From NCBI RefSeq assembly GCF_031143425.1, contig NC_090451.1, forward strand, positions 663,056,575 to 663,120,574: a stretch of DNA of 64,000 bases. The letters are read 5' to 3'. The position numbers and the translations under genes were made by a program. The notes under the pieces were generated by a model, which was given only the letters and a program-made list of their open reading frames with translations, was not told the DNA's origin and searched no databases. This document shows, one piece after another, positions 1-11,700 of this stretch. Position 1 is the stretch's first letter; the number at the start of each line of letters is the position of its first letter. Source of the stretch: Pleurodeles waltl (taxonomy: Eukaryota > Chordata > Amphibia > Caudata > Salamandridae).

Positions 1-2880
1 CATGCTCAGATACCCAGCATGTTTGTGGTTTACCACAGGCCATCCTGCCAATTATCCTAGGGAGGGTCGCACTGCTTCGTAATTTCAGGCACCAAAATAG
101 GTCTAGCTGTGTTCCACGCAGGCTTTGTATATCCCACATGTTGGGAACAGCCTCGATCCCACCCTTCCCCAGACTTCTTTTTAATGAGAGCCCTGAAGGG
201 CTGACATGCTCTTCTATACGTACCCTTCCCTACTGATGTTACCCCTACTCTGATTACGAACTCTTTGCATGTCCTGCCTACTCGTCTTTATGGTCTGAGT
301 GTATAGGTCTCCGGTTTCACCATTGATTTATCAATATTTTCCATTGTTGCATCATCTTCCTGCGTATTTAATTAATTTACTTTATTTTGCTTCACGTTTA
401 GGGAGAGCTACTGTGTATTTCCTTTCTGTATTAGAATGTCTACCTTTTCCCCACAATTTTTTTTTTTTAATCTGTGTTCACGTACTTAATTTTTTGAGCC
501 ACCAGTCAAAACCTTATTTTGCATGCTTGTTTCAGATGAGAGAGATTTGTAAGTGAAAAGGAATGGTGTTCCTACATGCATCTGGTCAATGCATGCTGGT
601 CAGATCTTCGACTTTGTGTCCGATTCCTGCCTTATCTCCCCAGGCCACCATAATCTAACACAGGAACCTCATTTGCCACTCACTTTGCCCTGTAACAGAT
701 AGTCTTCCCCCACTCTACCTGTTTAGTGACCGACTTTTTTGACTTGGACTATCAAGTGATGGATACCATGCCCCCACTTGACTTGTCTGATGTTATTCTT
801 CTACACACATTTTCATACTTGGGACTGCCTAGCAACTTTTTTTCTTCTTGGGTTGGACTTCATTCCTTAGAGACTCTTACTGGGTCTCTGTCCCACTGGG
901 CCAATTCAGTGACATGCTCCCAATTTCCTAGTCACAGTGTCCAGTAACCAACTAACTCCCTCAGCCACCTGTGCAGTGATATTTCTTCACTTGGCATAGC
1001 ACGTATTGAACTTCTCTGCCCCGTTCATCTTTTTCTTTGTCACCCCTCTCCACGCATCCTTTCATAGATGGACCGTCCAATACCTCATTACTTCTAGGTT
1101 TGGCCAGTGACAAACTCTCCTTCACTCTCTTAACTGTGGCAGACGCCTCATTCCCTTCCCGTGTCCTCATTTTGCCTACCCTGTGACATGTTTTTAATTT
1201 CTTGCGTGCTTTTTTTTTCAGTGATCTACCACTCACCCTCTTTCCCGTCTTACCAGGTCATTTGAAAGACCCAGATCTCTCCATTCTGCTTATCTGGCAT
1301 ACCATTCCCAGCTCCACCTCGCCAGTGAGGGTCTTCAATCTGGGAGGGATCATTTTGTACTGGCGATTTGTCACATTTTCGTTGTTTTCACTGCATGTGT
1401 TTCTGCACCTAAACAGGAGCCAGGTTCCAATGTATGGCCAAAAGATGGGTCTGTAGTATCCCTCATGTGAAATCTATGTACAGCCTGGAGGTGACTGACT
1501 TGTAGTCTTCAACGCAAGCCGAATATTAAAGAAGCGCGAGAAAGGCGTGAGTGGGGCTGGGCCAACATCCATGGGATAAAGTAAAGTGGTCTCTATTAAA
1601 GCATGGTCTATAACTTGATTCAACATTCAATAAATATTGTTTTTATTATGTGTCTGTACTAAGAGTGAACTACTTTTGCTGGCATCGTCAAAATGGGTGG
1701 ATTCTTAATAGGCGTCAAGAGGCTGCCACCAGGAGTTCTACAAGCTTGTGCGTGTCTGTATTTTGAAGCACTTTGTACATTCCTTGGTAGTCGATGCTTG
1801 AGCACATCAGTCATTAGTGCTATGCTCACAGCACACTGACAATGTTTTACTCTAAGAGGATGCCATCTACTTTTAATGATTTGGCACTGCCCATGCCTTT
1901 AAAACATAATAATATAACTTGCCCTTCCTAAAATATTATTTTTCACATAGAACTATCGGAAGAGTTATATTTAACAGGCACATATGTTGTTCTGTTTAGT
2001 ACTATACAGTTTGGCAGACTTTCACAATCTCCCTTTCAAAGTATTGGTCGGCACTGCATGAAGAAACATTTCTTCGCCAGCATGTTTTCTTGCGACATGA
2101 GCCGGTGGCCCATTTCATCCCAGAAACTAGTAATTTCTAAAAAAGAAATCCCAGTCAGCAGATGGCATTTCTGGTTTATCAGCCTGATGTGCATAGAGCA
2201 GTTGCCCATCTAGCACAGGAGGGGATAAAAAAAAAGTCTCTCCTCGAAGCAGTCTTGACAGCAGTCACCTTTGCACACAATGTGGACGCAGTCACCTGCA
2301 ACTCACCCCACAAGTGTTTTGCATAAGGCAGCTTTAAATAACAGTTTACTGCTAATTAAGTAAGAATGTGATCACAAATGCAATTAAGCACCCTAAAGCC
2401 TTTGATGCAGACGAGCAACCAGCGATGCCTAATCATTGAGCTTCGTATAGGATTTTGGCATCAGAGGATTGTCTAAAGATGCTCTAATGAAAGCATTACC
2501 TCTTCTGGATTGATAGACATGCCTATTGAACTGCAGATGGAGAAATTCTGAGTGCACTGTTGCTTTATATTACGTGCTTGCGTTGTTAGGTTTCTGGATG
2601 AGATTATACTATGTTGTATGTGTGTGGTGGTTCATAATACGCCTTCTAAACTTTTGTTTTTCATTTAAATGTGTTCCTTAAGTTTGAGATTTTTATGTCA
2701 CCAAAGTTGTTGACTTACGTTGTCGCATAGGAATTGTATTGAATTGCTGTGTGAGGTTTGACGCAAAACTACTAACACAGTAGACAGCAAGTTGACATCC
2801 CATTGTTTGTAGTGTTTGAGGATGTAAAGTATTCTAACTTAATGTTTTATGGGTTAAAGTGGCTAAGTTAGAGATAATGT
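1..2880. other. Flank with no recognised gene
   Basis: No coding region, RNA gene or known repeat is recognised in this 2.9 kb. The first 1.5 kb is pyrimidine-rich on the plus strand and contains only short open frames (up to about 90 codons) without recognisable motifs. An AATAAA hexamer sits near 1630 with no gene upstream that I can name. It lies beyond the DIRS element and about 15 kb downstream of the GBA1 stop codon, so it is probably intergenic. Confidence 0.5.
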
Positions 2881-2912
2881 AGATTTTCCACAGCCTCGTG
2901 GGCAGAAAATCT

Positions 2913-3050
2913 GGATTTTATCAGACATAGAGGCTAAGATTATGCAAATCTTCCTTTATTGCCCGCTCACAGCAGCAACAATTGAAGGAACGCGGAACTT
3001 TAAAACATTCTAATAAGCTATAAAATTCTGCATCACACAGCCATCTTCCT
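2913..3050. repeat. DIRS inverted terminal repeat, 3' end of element
   Basis: The roughly 138 bp here match the reverse complement of 8060-8200 with scattered substitutions. The stretch includes TTGCCCGCTCACAGCAGCAA and ends with CACAGCCATCTTCCT. The outermost 2881-2912 has no counterpart in the other terminal repeat but is repeated, inverted, in the internal complementary region. Confidence 0.85.
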
Positions 3051-3204
3051 TCTTCAGGGCTGCGCACAAGATACATTTGAAACATAGAAGAGCAGGATTT
3101 CTCCTCCGAGCTTTCTAACTCCATCGTATCCAAGATCCAAATCTGATATTCCCCTAATCTGAAAAGAAAACAAAATGTAAACTGTCAGGGAAGGTTAGAG
3201 GTGG

Positions 3205-3299
3205 GATAATCTTAGCCTCTGTGTCTTTAATAAAATTCAGATTTTCTGCCCCTCAGTGTGTGGAAAATCGACATTTTATGGCATGACACAGAGGCTAAC
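3205..3299. repeat. DIRS internal complementary region
   Basis: The first half (3205-3270) is nearly the exact reverse complement of the element's left outer edge (2881-2944). The second half (about 3268-3299) is the reverse complement of the right outer edge (8172-8201). In DIRS elements this fused region lies inside the 3' terminal repeat, beside the recombinase gene, and is thought to template closure of the circular intermediate. Its position here, next to the recombinase at 3295-3741, fits. Confidence 0.85.
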
Positions 3300-3741
3300 A
3301 TGCATGTTTAAAGTGCAGACAATACATTATCAATTGAATTTTCAACAGGATTAAAATAGCAATTTCTAAACATACTTTTGTTCTACCAGTCTCCAGCTCG
3401 TAAAATATCCTGCAAACCTCCCCCATAACAAAAGCCTTGGATGCAGAACCACCTCTAAGTGAGTAAACTCCAAATCTAGTTACATCCACTCCTGCTTCCC
3501 TCATCACCTCCTTTACCCATCTTGCCAAAGTTGGAGGAGAAGCTGCTTTATAAAATGCGGCTAGAATATAGTCTGTGATAAAGTTTTTGTTTCTTTTAAT
3601 ATAGAAACAGACTCTTTCAGGTTGATAGGCCCTAGATGTAACATCCAGGGCTTTAACATCTGAGGTGAGAATGAAGGACACTAAGCAAAGCAAAAGTGTT
3701 AATTTGTAGATCTGTTTCAATGATAGCGTTGTTATCACCAC
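3295..3741 (-). pseudogene. DIRS tyrosine recombinase fragment
   Basis: The 148-codon open stretch contains TLARWVKEVMREAG followed by YSLRGGSASKAF, the C-terminal signature of DIRS/XerD-like tyrosine recombinases. The arginine of the HxxR motif is present, but the motif's histidine position reads Tyr. The N-terminal half lies in the disrupted frame upstream (3926-4384, which includes LHLMAWKISGD), so the gene is broken. DIRS elements use such a recombinase rather than an integrase. Confidence 0.78.
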
Positions 3742-3925
3742 AATTTAGTACAAATTGTAGAACCTGTTTAACATCCCTAAAGGAGGATTCAAAATTCGCA
3801 TACTGAACATAACTTTCCTAATTAGTAAATGCTGGCCTACGGAGATACCATTTACCAAAAAGTGTCCAACGGCAATAGCTGCTCTGTAGACCTTCATTGT
3901 TCTAGTCCAAAATTAAATAATTCAG

Positions 3926-5689
3926 TCAAATAATGTGTCGCATGAACAATATCTGTTGAAAAAGGATCGTTATCCTGTCATAGACACCAACAAACTCACT
4001 TCTGCCAAGACAATCTATATGCCTTTCTAGTTCCTGAAGCCCACAATTCTGAAATGAGTCTAACAGCTTTTGCCGAAAGTCCTGGCACCTCCCAATGTCT
4101 CCTGAAATCTTCCAAGCCATCAAATGTAGAAGCCCCTGCTCTACCAAGCTGTGGAACTCTTCTGTTGGTCCTAGGGTTACTTCCATGAAAGTTGAGATAA
4201 GGCAGGTAAATCTATGCATATTTCTATCATGATTGGAAACCAAGCTTGGGATCCCCAACCCGCGGTTACTACTACCACAGTCTCCTTGCATCTGCGTAGT
4301 TGCAGAAGAAATCTCAGCAGCATTGCAAATGGGGGAAAACTCATAAGGTGCCAAACCCCTCCAATCTTGTAGGAAGGCATCCACCTCCCATGAGTCTGGG
4401 TCTGGTCTCTAACTTAAAAAAAACCTTTCTATCTGGGTGTTCTATCTGTCTACAAATAGGTATGTGCTAGAAGGGCTCCATTTCTCCTGAATTCCTAGAA
4501 AAACCTTTCTGTTCAACCTCCACTAGCTGGAATCTCTGAAATTCCTGAAACAACCAATCCGCAAAGCCATTTGATAGACCAGGTACTTGCTCCACCACAA
4601 CTGAGATTCCATCCTTAAAATAATATTCTCAAAAACCTTTCGCCAAATCTGCTAGACCTTTTGAGTGAGGGCCACCCATCTTGTTGACATATCGCACTGC
4701 AGAGATATTGTCCATGCGGAGCATCAAGCAACACTTAATCATACCCTGATTAAAAGATGGAACAGCGAAAGAACCTGCTCACAACTCTAGACTGTTGATA
4801 TCCATATTCCTCTCTTGACTCGTTCAACATCTACCAGTTGACAAATTCCTGTATGTTGCACCCCCAACCTTCTAAGCTCGCATCCGATTCTATCACACTT
4901 TCCAGGTCTCCTGGAAAATAGCCATGCCATTTCAGGCTTCTGTATTCCTCAGCCACCACTCTATTTCCCTCCTTGACTCATGATCCAAACAAATCATTTA
5001 AGAGTAAGACCCACTCATCCGCAGACTTCTAATTTTTAGTCTCTGAAGGGCGTAATATTATAGAGGCCGGGAAATATTGCCTGGATTGTTGCTGATAAGA
5101 CATACAATCCTTGTTAAGACCCTCAAAGGCATCGCATTCATACCTAAAGCCTTCTTCAACTCTTTTCGCAACTTCAACTTCTCCCTTGGAAGCTTTAACT
5201 TTGCTCGTACTGTGTTTATAATGAAGCCTAAAAACAGAGTTTCCTGGCTTGGAATTAAGAAGGACTTCTTCCTGTTTATCACAACACCTAGTAATTCTGT
5301 AAAATCCATTGTCATCCTTGTGTTGTGCGACACTACTGCCATTTCTTGAATCATATTAAGAATATTGTCTAGGTAAAATAATTTAATCTTACACGGCTCA
5401 TCCGTAGCCAAGCCGCTATGAGGCAAAGTACCTTTGTAAAGCACCAAGGTGCTGATGAAAGGCCAAAGGGCAGACTTTTGAACTGCCATTTATTCCCCAA
5501 CCACTGAAATTGTAGGAATTCCTGTGAGGTTCCCAAATTGGTACTGTTAAATAAGCATCCTTGAGGTCTACCCTCATTAACCAATCTCCTTATTTCAGTA
5601 CATCTATTTGCAGGTAGACCCCACTCCATTTCAAAATGGCGATATACCAACCACTTGTTTCGGTCTTTCAAATTTATCTCTGGTTGCAT
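3926..5689 (-). pseudogene. DIRS reverse transcriptase / RNase H, frameshifted
   Basis: On the minus strand 5689-5369 contains the RT motif LPFGLSSAPWCFTKVL. The next frame (5489-5058) contains FYLDNIL at the YLDD active site, with Asn in place of the second Asp, then FLGFIIN and REKLKLRKELKKAL, typical of DIRS1-type RTs. The switch of frame near 5400 shows a frameshift. Degenerate sequence to about 4400 occupies the RNase H position. The segment near 4177-4380 (SFPPFAMLLRFLLQLRR, then WGSQAWFP) resembles the end of DIRS pol. It is inactive because the catalytic YLDD is altered and the frame is broken. Confidence 0.82.
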
Positions 5690-6089
5690 ACCTTTGTCTT
5701 TTTTTTCTCTACCGATTTAATATATTGCTGATGAAGCCTATTACACCATTTGTGACCTCCTTTTGTGGCACCTTTTGACAACAAATCCTACACCTCTTGG
5801 ATAACCATATCTCTGTCTTTCAGTGAAAAATGAATTTCTTGTGGGTTTCTTGTTTGAATTGGGAAACCCTTAAATTCTAGTTTGAACCTCTTGACGGTAT
5901 CTAGAACCCAGGGATCTTGAGTCGCCAGCTTCACAAAATTGGCCAGCCTGACTCCCACTTTTACCTGTGTATCTGAAAGGAATGAAGTGGTGATTACCTG
6001 ATTAAGCTCCTCTCTGCCTCTTATCTCCCCTGTCGAATCTGCCACGAAACCGCTGTCTTTGAGGGGAAAAGACTTAAAATGATCCAAAG

Positions 6090-7272
6090 TTAGACTGAGT
6101 GTATTTCGCTCCACATTTCAAAAAGGTGCTCGTAACAAATTGTCCTAGTTCGCCCTGCCCTTCCAAAAACACTATCAGCAAACACCTTTTTTATATCCTT
6201 TTGGGATTTCTGAATACAATTAAAATCACTGACATATTTAGCCATGTCCTTGATCAAATCTTCCCCAAATAATTGACCCCGAGAAGCGGGACCCCCTTCC
6301 TTATTTCCCATATCGACTAATTTTGGGTCACTTTTCAGTAAAATGCCTTTTCTCCTTTCACTTGAGAGGGCCGTATTTGCATTGCCTAACAGGTAAATAG
6401 CTCTGTGCTCCCACTGGCTCAACTGTTTACAATCCACAGACTTCTCGGTAATAATAGACGTGTCTTCTGCCATTTGAAAAATTTAGTCCAATAACATTTA
6501 AGAGGTGATCCTGACAGGATGTCAATCCTCTGTCAAGGTCTTTTCCATTTTTTGTAATGAAAGCTGCAACCTTGGGGTCTAATTCCGGAGTCAGAATGAC
6601 TTTATCTGGGAGGGACCTTATGTCATATGATAATTCTCTTCTCAGCCAGAAAAGGATGTATTCAGCCACATGCTGAAAGGGAGTCCACGAGGAGGAAAGA
6701 GGGTGCTTGAGTAAAAGAGGATCAAACATTTCCTCCCCCAGGGGTCCAGAATGCCCATTTGTGATCCTGAGGCCTTATTTGCCTCAAATCGTGTGACACG
6801 ATCTTTAATTTCAATCATTTCCTCATCGAAATCGTACTCCGAAGAGTACAAAAGGGCAATTTCTGATCAGAATCCTCATCACTAACTGGTTACTCTGGAA
6901 CTTCAGGGACTTCATTTCGCCCATCCACAGTGCCTGAGGCAAAAGTCAAAGTAAAATCTCTGGCCATCAGACAGACTTCGTTCGACAATCTTAGCTTTTT
7001 TATTTTTTTAAATATGCTCGCTCTCTGAAGTGTTTGCTTTTTTTTTTTTTAAGTATAACCTTTCCCACACACCCTGAATATTCTGCTGGTTCAGAAGGTC
7101 TTTTTTTTGTATTAGGGATTTTGACCAATTTCCATTTCTTAATTAGCTCCTTAAACCTACTATCAATGGAGTCAGACAGCGACCCGATCAATCTATCCGC
7201 TGCTCCAACTAACGTTTCCTCAAGTTTTCCTTCTAATCTATCCTCAGAATGGTCAGCCAGCTTGAAGATCAT
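6090..7272 (-). pseudogene. DIRS Gag-like ORF1 remnant
   Basis: Overlapping minus-strand frames of 90-127 codons precede the RT. The downstream one contains LFGEDLIKDMAKYVSDFN followed by VFGRAGRTR, similar to the end of ORF1 in vertebrate DIRS elements as I remember it. Frame switches near 6470, 6730 and 6860 break it into pieces. Assignment to Gag rests mainly on position before RT. Confidence 0.6.
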
Positions 7273-8059
7273 TCAAGTTATCTTACTAAGAAAAAGACTT
7301 CGTAAAGGAAAAGCTAGGGGCGGGGTGACTGAGAAGATAGAAAATACCTCTTGTGGTCTAATGGACTCCAACTGCCGATTAAGTTTCCACCAGGTCATAT
7401 AGTTGGCGAAACATAAAATGGTCGCAAATACTGTAAAATGATAGGAGGATCCCAAACTATGAAAATGTCCGCCAACTCGCAGGTTGCCTGGAAGAATTGC
7501 CTGGGCTGCTCCGGGGCCAAAAGGTACAGGTAAGGAAGTCTAATGGCACGGTGTAGAAGACTTCCGTATGCGCGTTCACTCCGGTAAGGTATGAGTGCGT
7601 GTCAATGTTATGAAGTAAAAACGGGAGGCATGACGACGTGAACACTGAAAGAGGGCCCGCAGCCTCCATCAAACCTCCCCAAAAGAACGGTAACTATGCG
7701 ATTAGCATGCACGTTTGCTCAGATAAGGTGGGAGCGCACACAGGAAGCCCAAGGACGTGAACTCTCGAAGAAAGGTCCGCTTCTTCTCCAAAAGCTCTCA
7801 ATTTGTAACAAAGTGAGGATGCGAACCCTCGAAGGAGGTCTTGCTTCCTCCACCAAAACGGTGAACGAGCATGACCCACAGGAGGTTGACGTGAAAGGCG
7901 TAAAAGGTGTCCCCGGGAAACTAAGTATGAAAAACACCCAACTCAGAAAACAAGACTAAACAAGTGATAACCAAACACAAATTCATGCATGAAGGACATA
8001 TGAGTAAGCATTACAACAGAGAAGGTACTTACTTTGTTAGCAGTAGCAACAACAAAAGT

Positions 8060-8200
8060 AGGAAGATGGCTGTGTGGTGCTAAATTTTATAGCTTATTAG
8101 AATGTTTTAAAGTTCCATGTTCTTTCAATTGTTGCTGCTGTGAGCGGGCAATACAGGAAGATTTGCTTAGTGTTAGCCTCTGTGTCATGCCATAAATTTA
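8060..8200. repeat. DIRS inverted terminal repeat, 5' end of element
   Basis: This is the partner of 2913-3050 in inverted orientation. It reads AGGAAGATGGCTGTGTGG at the inner edge and GCCTCTGTGTCATGCCATAA at the outer edge, the latter being copied inverted into the internal complementary region. Confidence 0.85.
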
Positions 8201-8201
8201 G

Positions 8202-8626
8202 TATGTTTTGTTTCAGTGTGCCAGTTTGATAGCTGGCGCTGCTGTGAAATCCCTGAACGCCACCAACCTGATATATCATCTTAGTCAATGATGACAGGTG
8301 TTCAGCCAAGGCATGTTAAGTTTGTGTGCCACATCTTGAAGGAAAGCACTGCTGGATATCATGAAGGTTAACTGTAAGCATAATCTGTTCTGTGTTTGAT
8401 GTGCATTCTGACATGTTGGAGGTTGGTGTGTTGCTTTTCTTGGTGGCAAGTGCTTTGGTTTGCCACAAGACAACCAACTGATCAAATGGATTATCTGTAC
8501 CCTATATAATGTATGAAAGGTGTTCTTTCTACAATGTTCTTCTGTTAAAAATGTGTGTATTAAGTTTCTTGGTGCATAAAATTGTTATGGCCTTCAAGAT
8601 AGCTGAACTGGAGGGGGGGAGAAAAT
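8202..8626. other. Spacer, nothing recognised
   Basis: Ordinary AT-rich sequence between the DIRS element and the minisatellite transposon, with no supported feature. Confidence 0.5.
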
Positions 8627-8756
8627 CACTTACAACGTGGTCAATGCAACGCTATGCATTTACCACGCTGCCGTTATCACGCATATGCATGGTGACGGCA
8701 CAGAGAGCCATCTAGCCGTCCGGGTGGAACAGGAAGGCCGCAAAGGAGAGAGAGGT

Positions 8757-11700
8757 AAGTGGGGTTGGGGCTAGGGCTGGGTTTGAGGTGGAAGAGGTTG
8801 TGGTAGTTTTTAGGACAGAGCAGGGTCGGGGTAGTTTTTAGGACGTGTGGTAGGCTTAGGTGTGCAGGTGAGGGGGGTCGGGGTAGGCTTTAGGGTACAG
8901 GGTGGGGTAAGTTTTACAGTTCAGGACTGGGGGGGTGGGGTTAGTTTTTAAAGCAGTGCGGTTATCTTTTAGGATTCAGGGGTTGGGGTAGGTTTTAGGG
9001 TTCAGAGCAAGGGAGAGGGGGTCGGGTAGTTTTTAGGACAGGGCGGGGTAGGTTTTAGGACAAGGTGGGGTAGATTTTAGGGTTCAGTGCGGGGTGTCGG
9101 GGTAGTTTTTAGGACAGGTTGGGCTAGGCGTTTAGGTTCGGGGGGTCGGGTAGTTTTTAGGAAAGGGTAGGTTTCAGGGTTCGAGTCAGGGGATCGGGTA
9201 GATTTTAGGACTGGGCGGGGTAGGTTTTAGGGTGCGGGACCTAGGGGTAGTTTTTAGAACGGGCCGGGGTGGGTTTTAGGATTCAGATTCTGGGATCTGG
9301 ATAGTTTTTAGGCTGGGGATTTGGTAGGTTTTAGGGTTTGTGTAAGGGTACTTTTTGGGGCAGTGGTCTGGATAGTTTTTAGGACAAGACGGGGTAGGTT
9401 TTAGGGTTCAAGGTGGGAGGCTCAGGGTAGTTTTTAGGACAGGCTGGGTTAGGCGCGGTAAGGGTAGTTTTTACGGCAGGGCGGGATAGGTTTTAGGGTT
9501 CAGGGCGGGAGGTCGCTGTGGCGGGTTGGGATAGGTTTTAGGGTTCAGGGTGGGGTCGTTTTTAAGACGGGGCAGGGGTCAGGTAGTGTTTAGGGCAGGG
9601 TGGGTTCTAGGATTCGGGACAGGATGTCAGGGTAGTTTTTAGGGCACAGGGTTGGGATCGTTTTTAGGAAAGTGGGGCATAGGTTTTAGAGTGTGGAGTT
9701 GGGTAGTTTTTAGGACAGTGCAGGGTAGGTTTTAGGGTATGGGGGAGGGGGTTCAGGTAGATCATAGGACTGTGGGTTAGGTTTTGGGGTACAGGGTGGG
9801 GGGGGGGTCAGGTAAAGTTTAGGGCACAGTAGGTTTTAGGGTTCAGGGCCGGGTTCAGGGTAGTTTATAGGTCAGGGTGGGGTAGATTTAAGGGCAGGGT
9901 TCAGGGTAGTTTTTAGGACGTGGCAGGGGGGTCGGGTAGTTTTTAGGGCGGGATAGGTTTGAGGGTTCAGGGCAATGGGTTTGGGGGAGTTTGTAGGACA
10001 GTGTGGGGTAGGTTTTGGGAGTCAGGGTAGTTTCTAGGACAGTGCGGGGTAGGCTTGAGGGGTCGGTTAGTTTTTAGGACAGTGCGGGTAGGTTTTAGGG
10101 TTCAGGGTGGGGGGTTGGGTAGTTTTGTAGGGTTCAGGGCGGGAGTCAGGATAGTTAAGGACGGGGTAGATTTTAGGGGGGGCTCGGTGTAGATTTTAGG
10201 GTTCAGGGCGGGAGGCTCGGGTAGTTTTTAGGGCAGAGGGCTTGGGTAGTTTTTAGGACGGGGTAGTTTTTAGGGTTCAGGGTGGGGGGGGTCAGATAGT
10301 TTATGGTGTGGGGTAATTTTTAGGGTTCAGGGTAGTTTTTAGTACAAGGCAGGGGTTGAGGTAGTTTTTAGGAGAGGGTGGGGGTAGACTTTAGTATTCA
10401 GGGTGGGGGGTCGAGTACTTTTTAGGACACGGTTTGGGGTCAGTAGTATTTAGCACAGGGTAGGCTAGGGTTCAGGGTGGGGACGGTGTAGTTTAGGGCA
10501 GCGTGGGGTGTCGTGGTAGTTTTTAGGATTGTGCAGGGTAGGTTTTAGGGTTCAGAGTGGGTGCTCGGGGTAGTTTTTAGGATTGTGCAGGGTAGGTTTT
10601 AGGGTTCAGGGCGGGGTGGTTGGGGTAGTTCTTAGGGCAGGGTAGATTTTAGGGTTCAGGGTGGGGGTAGCTCTTAGGACAGGGTGGGCTAGGTTTTAGG
10701 GTTAAGGGTGGGGGGGTCAGGGTAGCTCTTAGGACTGGGCGGGGTAGATTTTAGGGTTAAGGGTGGGGGGGCTCAGGGTAGTTCATTAGGACAGGGTGGG
10801 GTAGATTTTAGGGTTAAGGGTGGGGGGCTCGGGGTAGTTCATTAGGACAGGGCGGGGTAGATTTTAGGGTTAAGGGTGGGGGGCTTGGGGTAGTTCTTAG
10901 GACAGGGCGGGGTAGATTTTAGGGGGTGGGGGGTTCGGGGTAGCTTTTAGGGCGGGGGTAGCTTTTAGGGGGCGGGGGGCTCGGGGTAGCTTTTAGGGCG
11001 GGGGTAGCTTTTAGGGGGCGGCGGCTCGGGTAGCTTTTAGGGTGGGCGGTAGCTTTTAGGGGGCGGGGGCTCGGGGTAGCTTTTAGGGTGGGGGTAGCCT
11101 GGGCGGGGGGCTCGGGGTAGCTTTTAGGGGGCGGGTCGGGGTGCTCGGGGTAGCTTTTAGGGTGGGGTAGCTTTTAGGGGGCGGGGCGGGGTGCTCGGGG
11201 TAGCTTTTAGGGGGCGGGGGTAGCTTTTAGGGGGCGGGGCGGGGTGCTCTGGGTAGCTTTTAGGGCGGGGGTAGCTTTTAGGGGTGGGGCGGGGGGGCTC
11301 GGGGTAGCTTTTAGGGGGCGGGGGCTCGGGGTAGCTTTTAGGGGGCGGGGTGGGGGGCTCGGGGTAGCTTTTAGGGCAGGGGTAGCTTTTAGGGGGCGGG
11401 GGGCTCGGGTAGCTTTTAGGGCGGGGGTAGCTTTTAGGGGGCGGGGCGCTCGGTAGCTTTTAGGGCAGGGGTAGCTTTTATGGGCGGGGCGCTCGGGGTA
11501 GCTTTTAGGGTGGGGGTAGCTTTTAGGGGATGGGGCGGGGGGCTCGGGGTAGCTTTTAGAGCGGGGGTAGCTTTTAGGGGGCGGGGGCTCGGGGTAGCTT
11601 TTAGGGCGGGGGTAGCTTTTAGGGGGCGGGGGTAGCTTTTGGGGGCGGGCGGGGGCTCAGGGTAGCTTTTAGGGCGGGGGGTAGCTTTTAGGGGCCGGGG

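Larger units (their letters stand above)
2881..8201 (-). mobile_element. Decayed DIRS-type tyrosine-recombinase retrotransposon
   Basis: Read on the minus strand the order is Gag-like segment (about 7270-6090), reverse transcriptase (about 5690-5058), degenerate RNase H and linker (about 5050-3930), then tyrosine recombinase (3741-3295). This is the DIRS1 order. The ends are inverted repeats: 2913-3050 matches the reverse complement of 8060-8200. An internal complementary region at about 3205-3299 joins the reverse complements of both outer edges, which is diagnostic of DIRS elements, known to replicate through a circular DNA intermediate. Frameshifts and stops break every domain, so this copy cannot encode active proteins. 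DIRS elements normally leave no target-site duplication and I saw none. It lies downstream of GBA1 in the same orientation. Confidence 0.88.

Noticed and set aside
961..1236. 91-codon basic minus-strand frame
   Set aside because: No recognisable motif, no splice context and no homology I can name; probably chance.
11244..11456. 70-codon open frame of repeated GVAFRGR peptides
   Set aside because: It is a by-product of the G-rich minisatellite; the period of the repeat, not selection, keeps the frame open.
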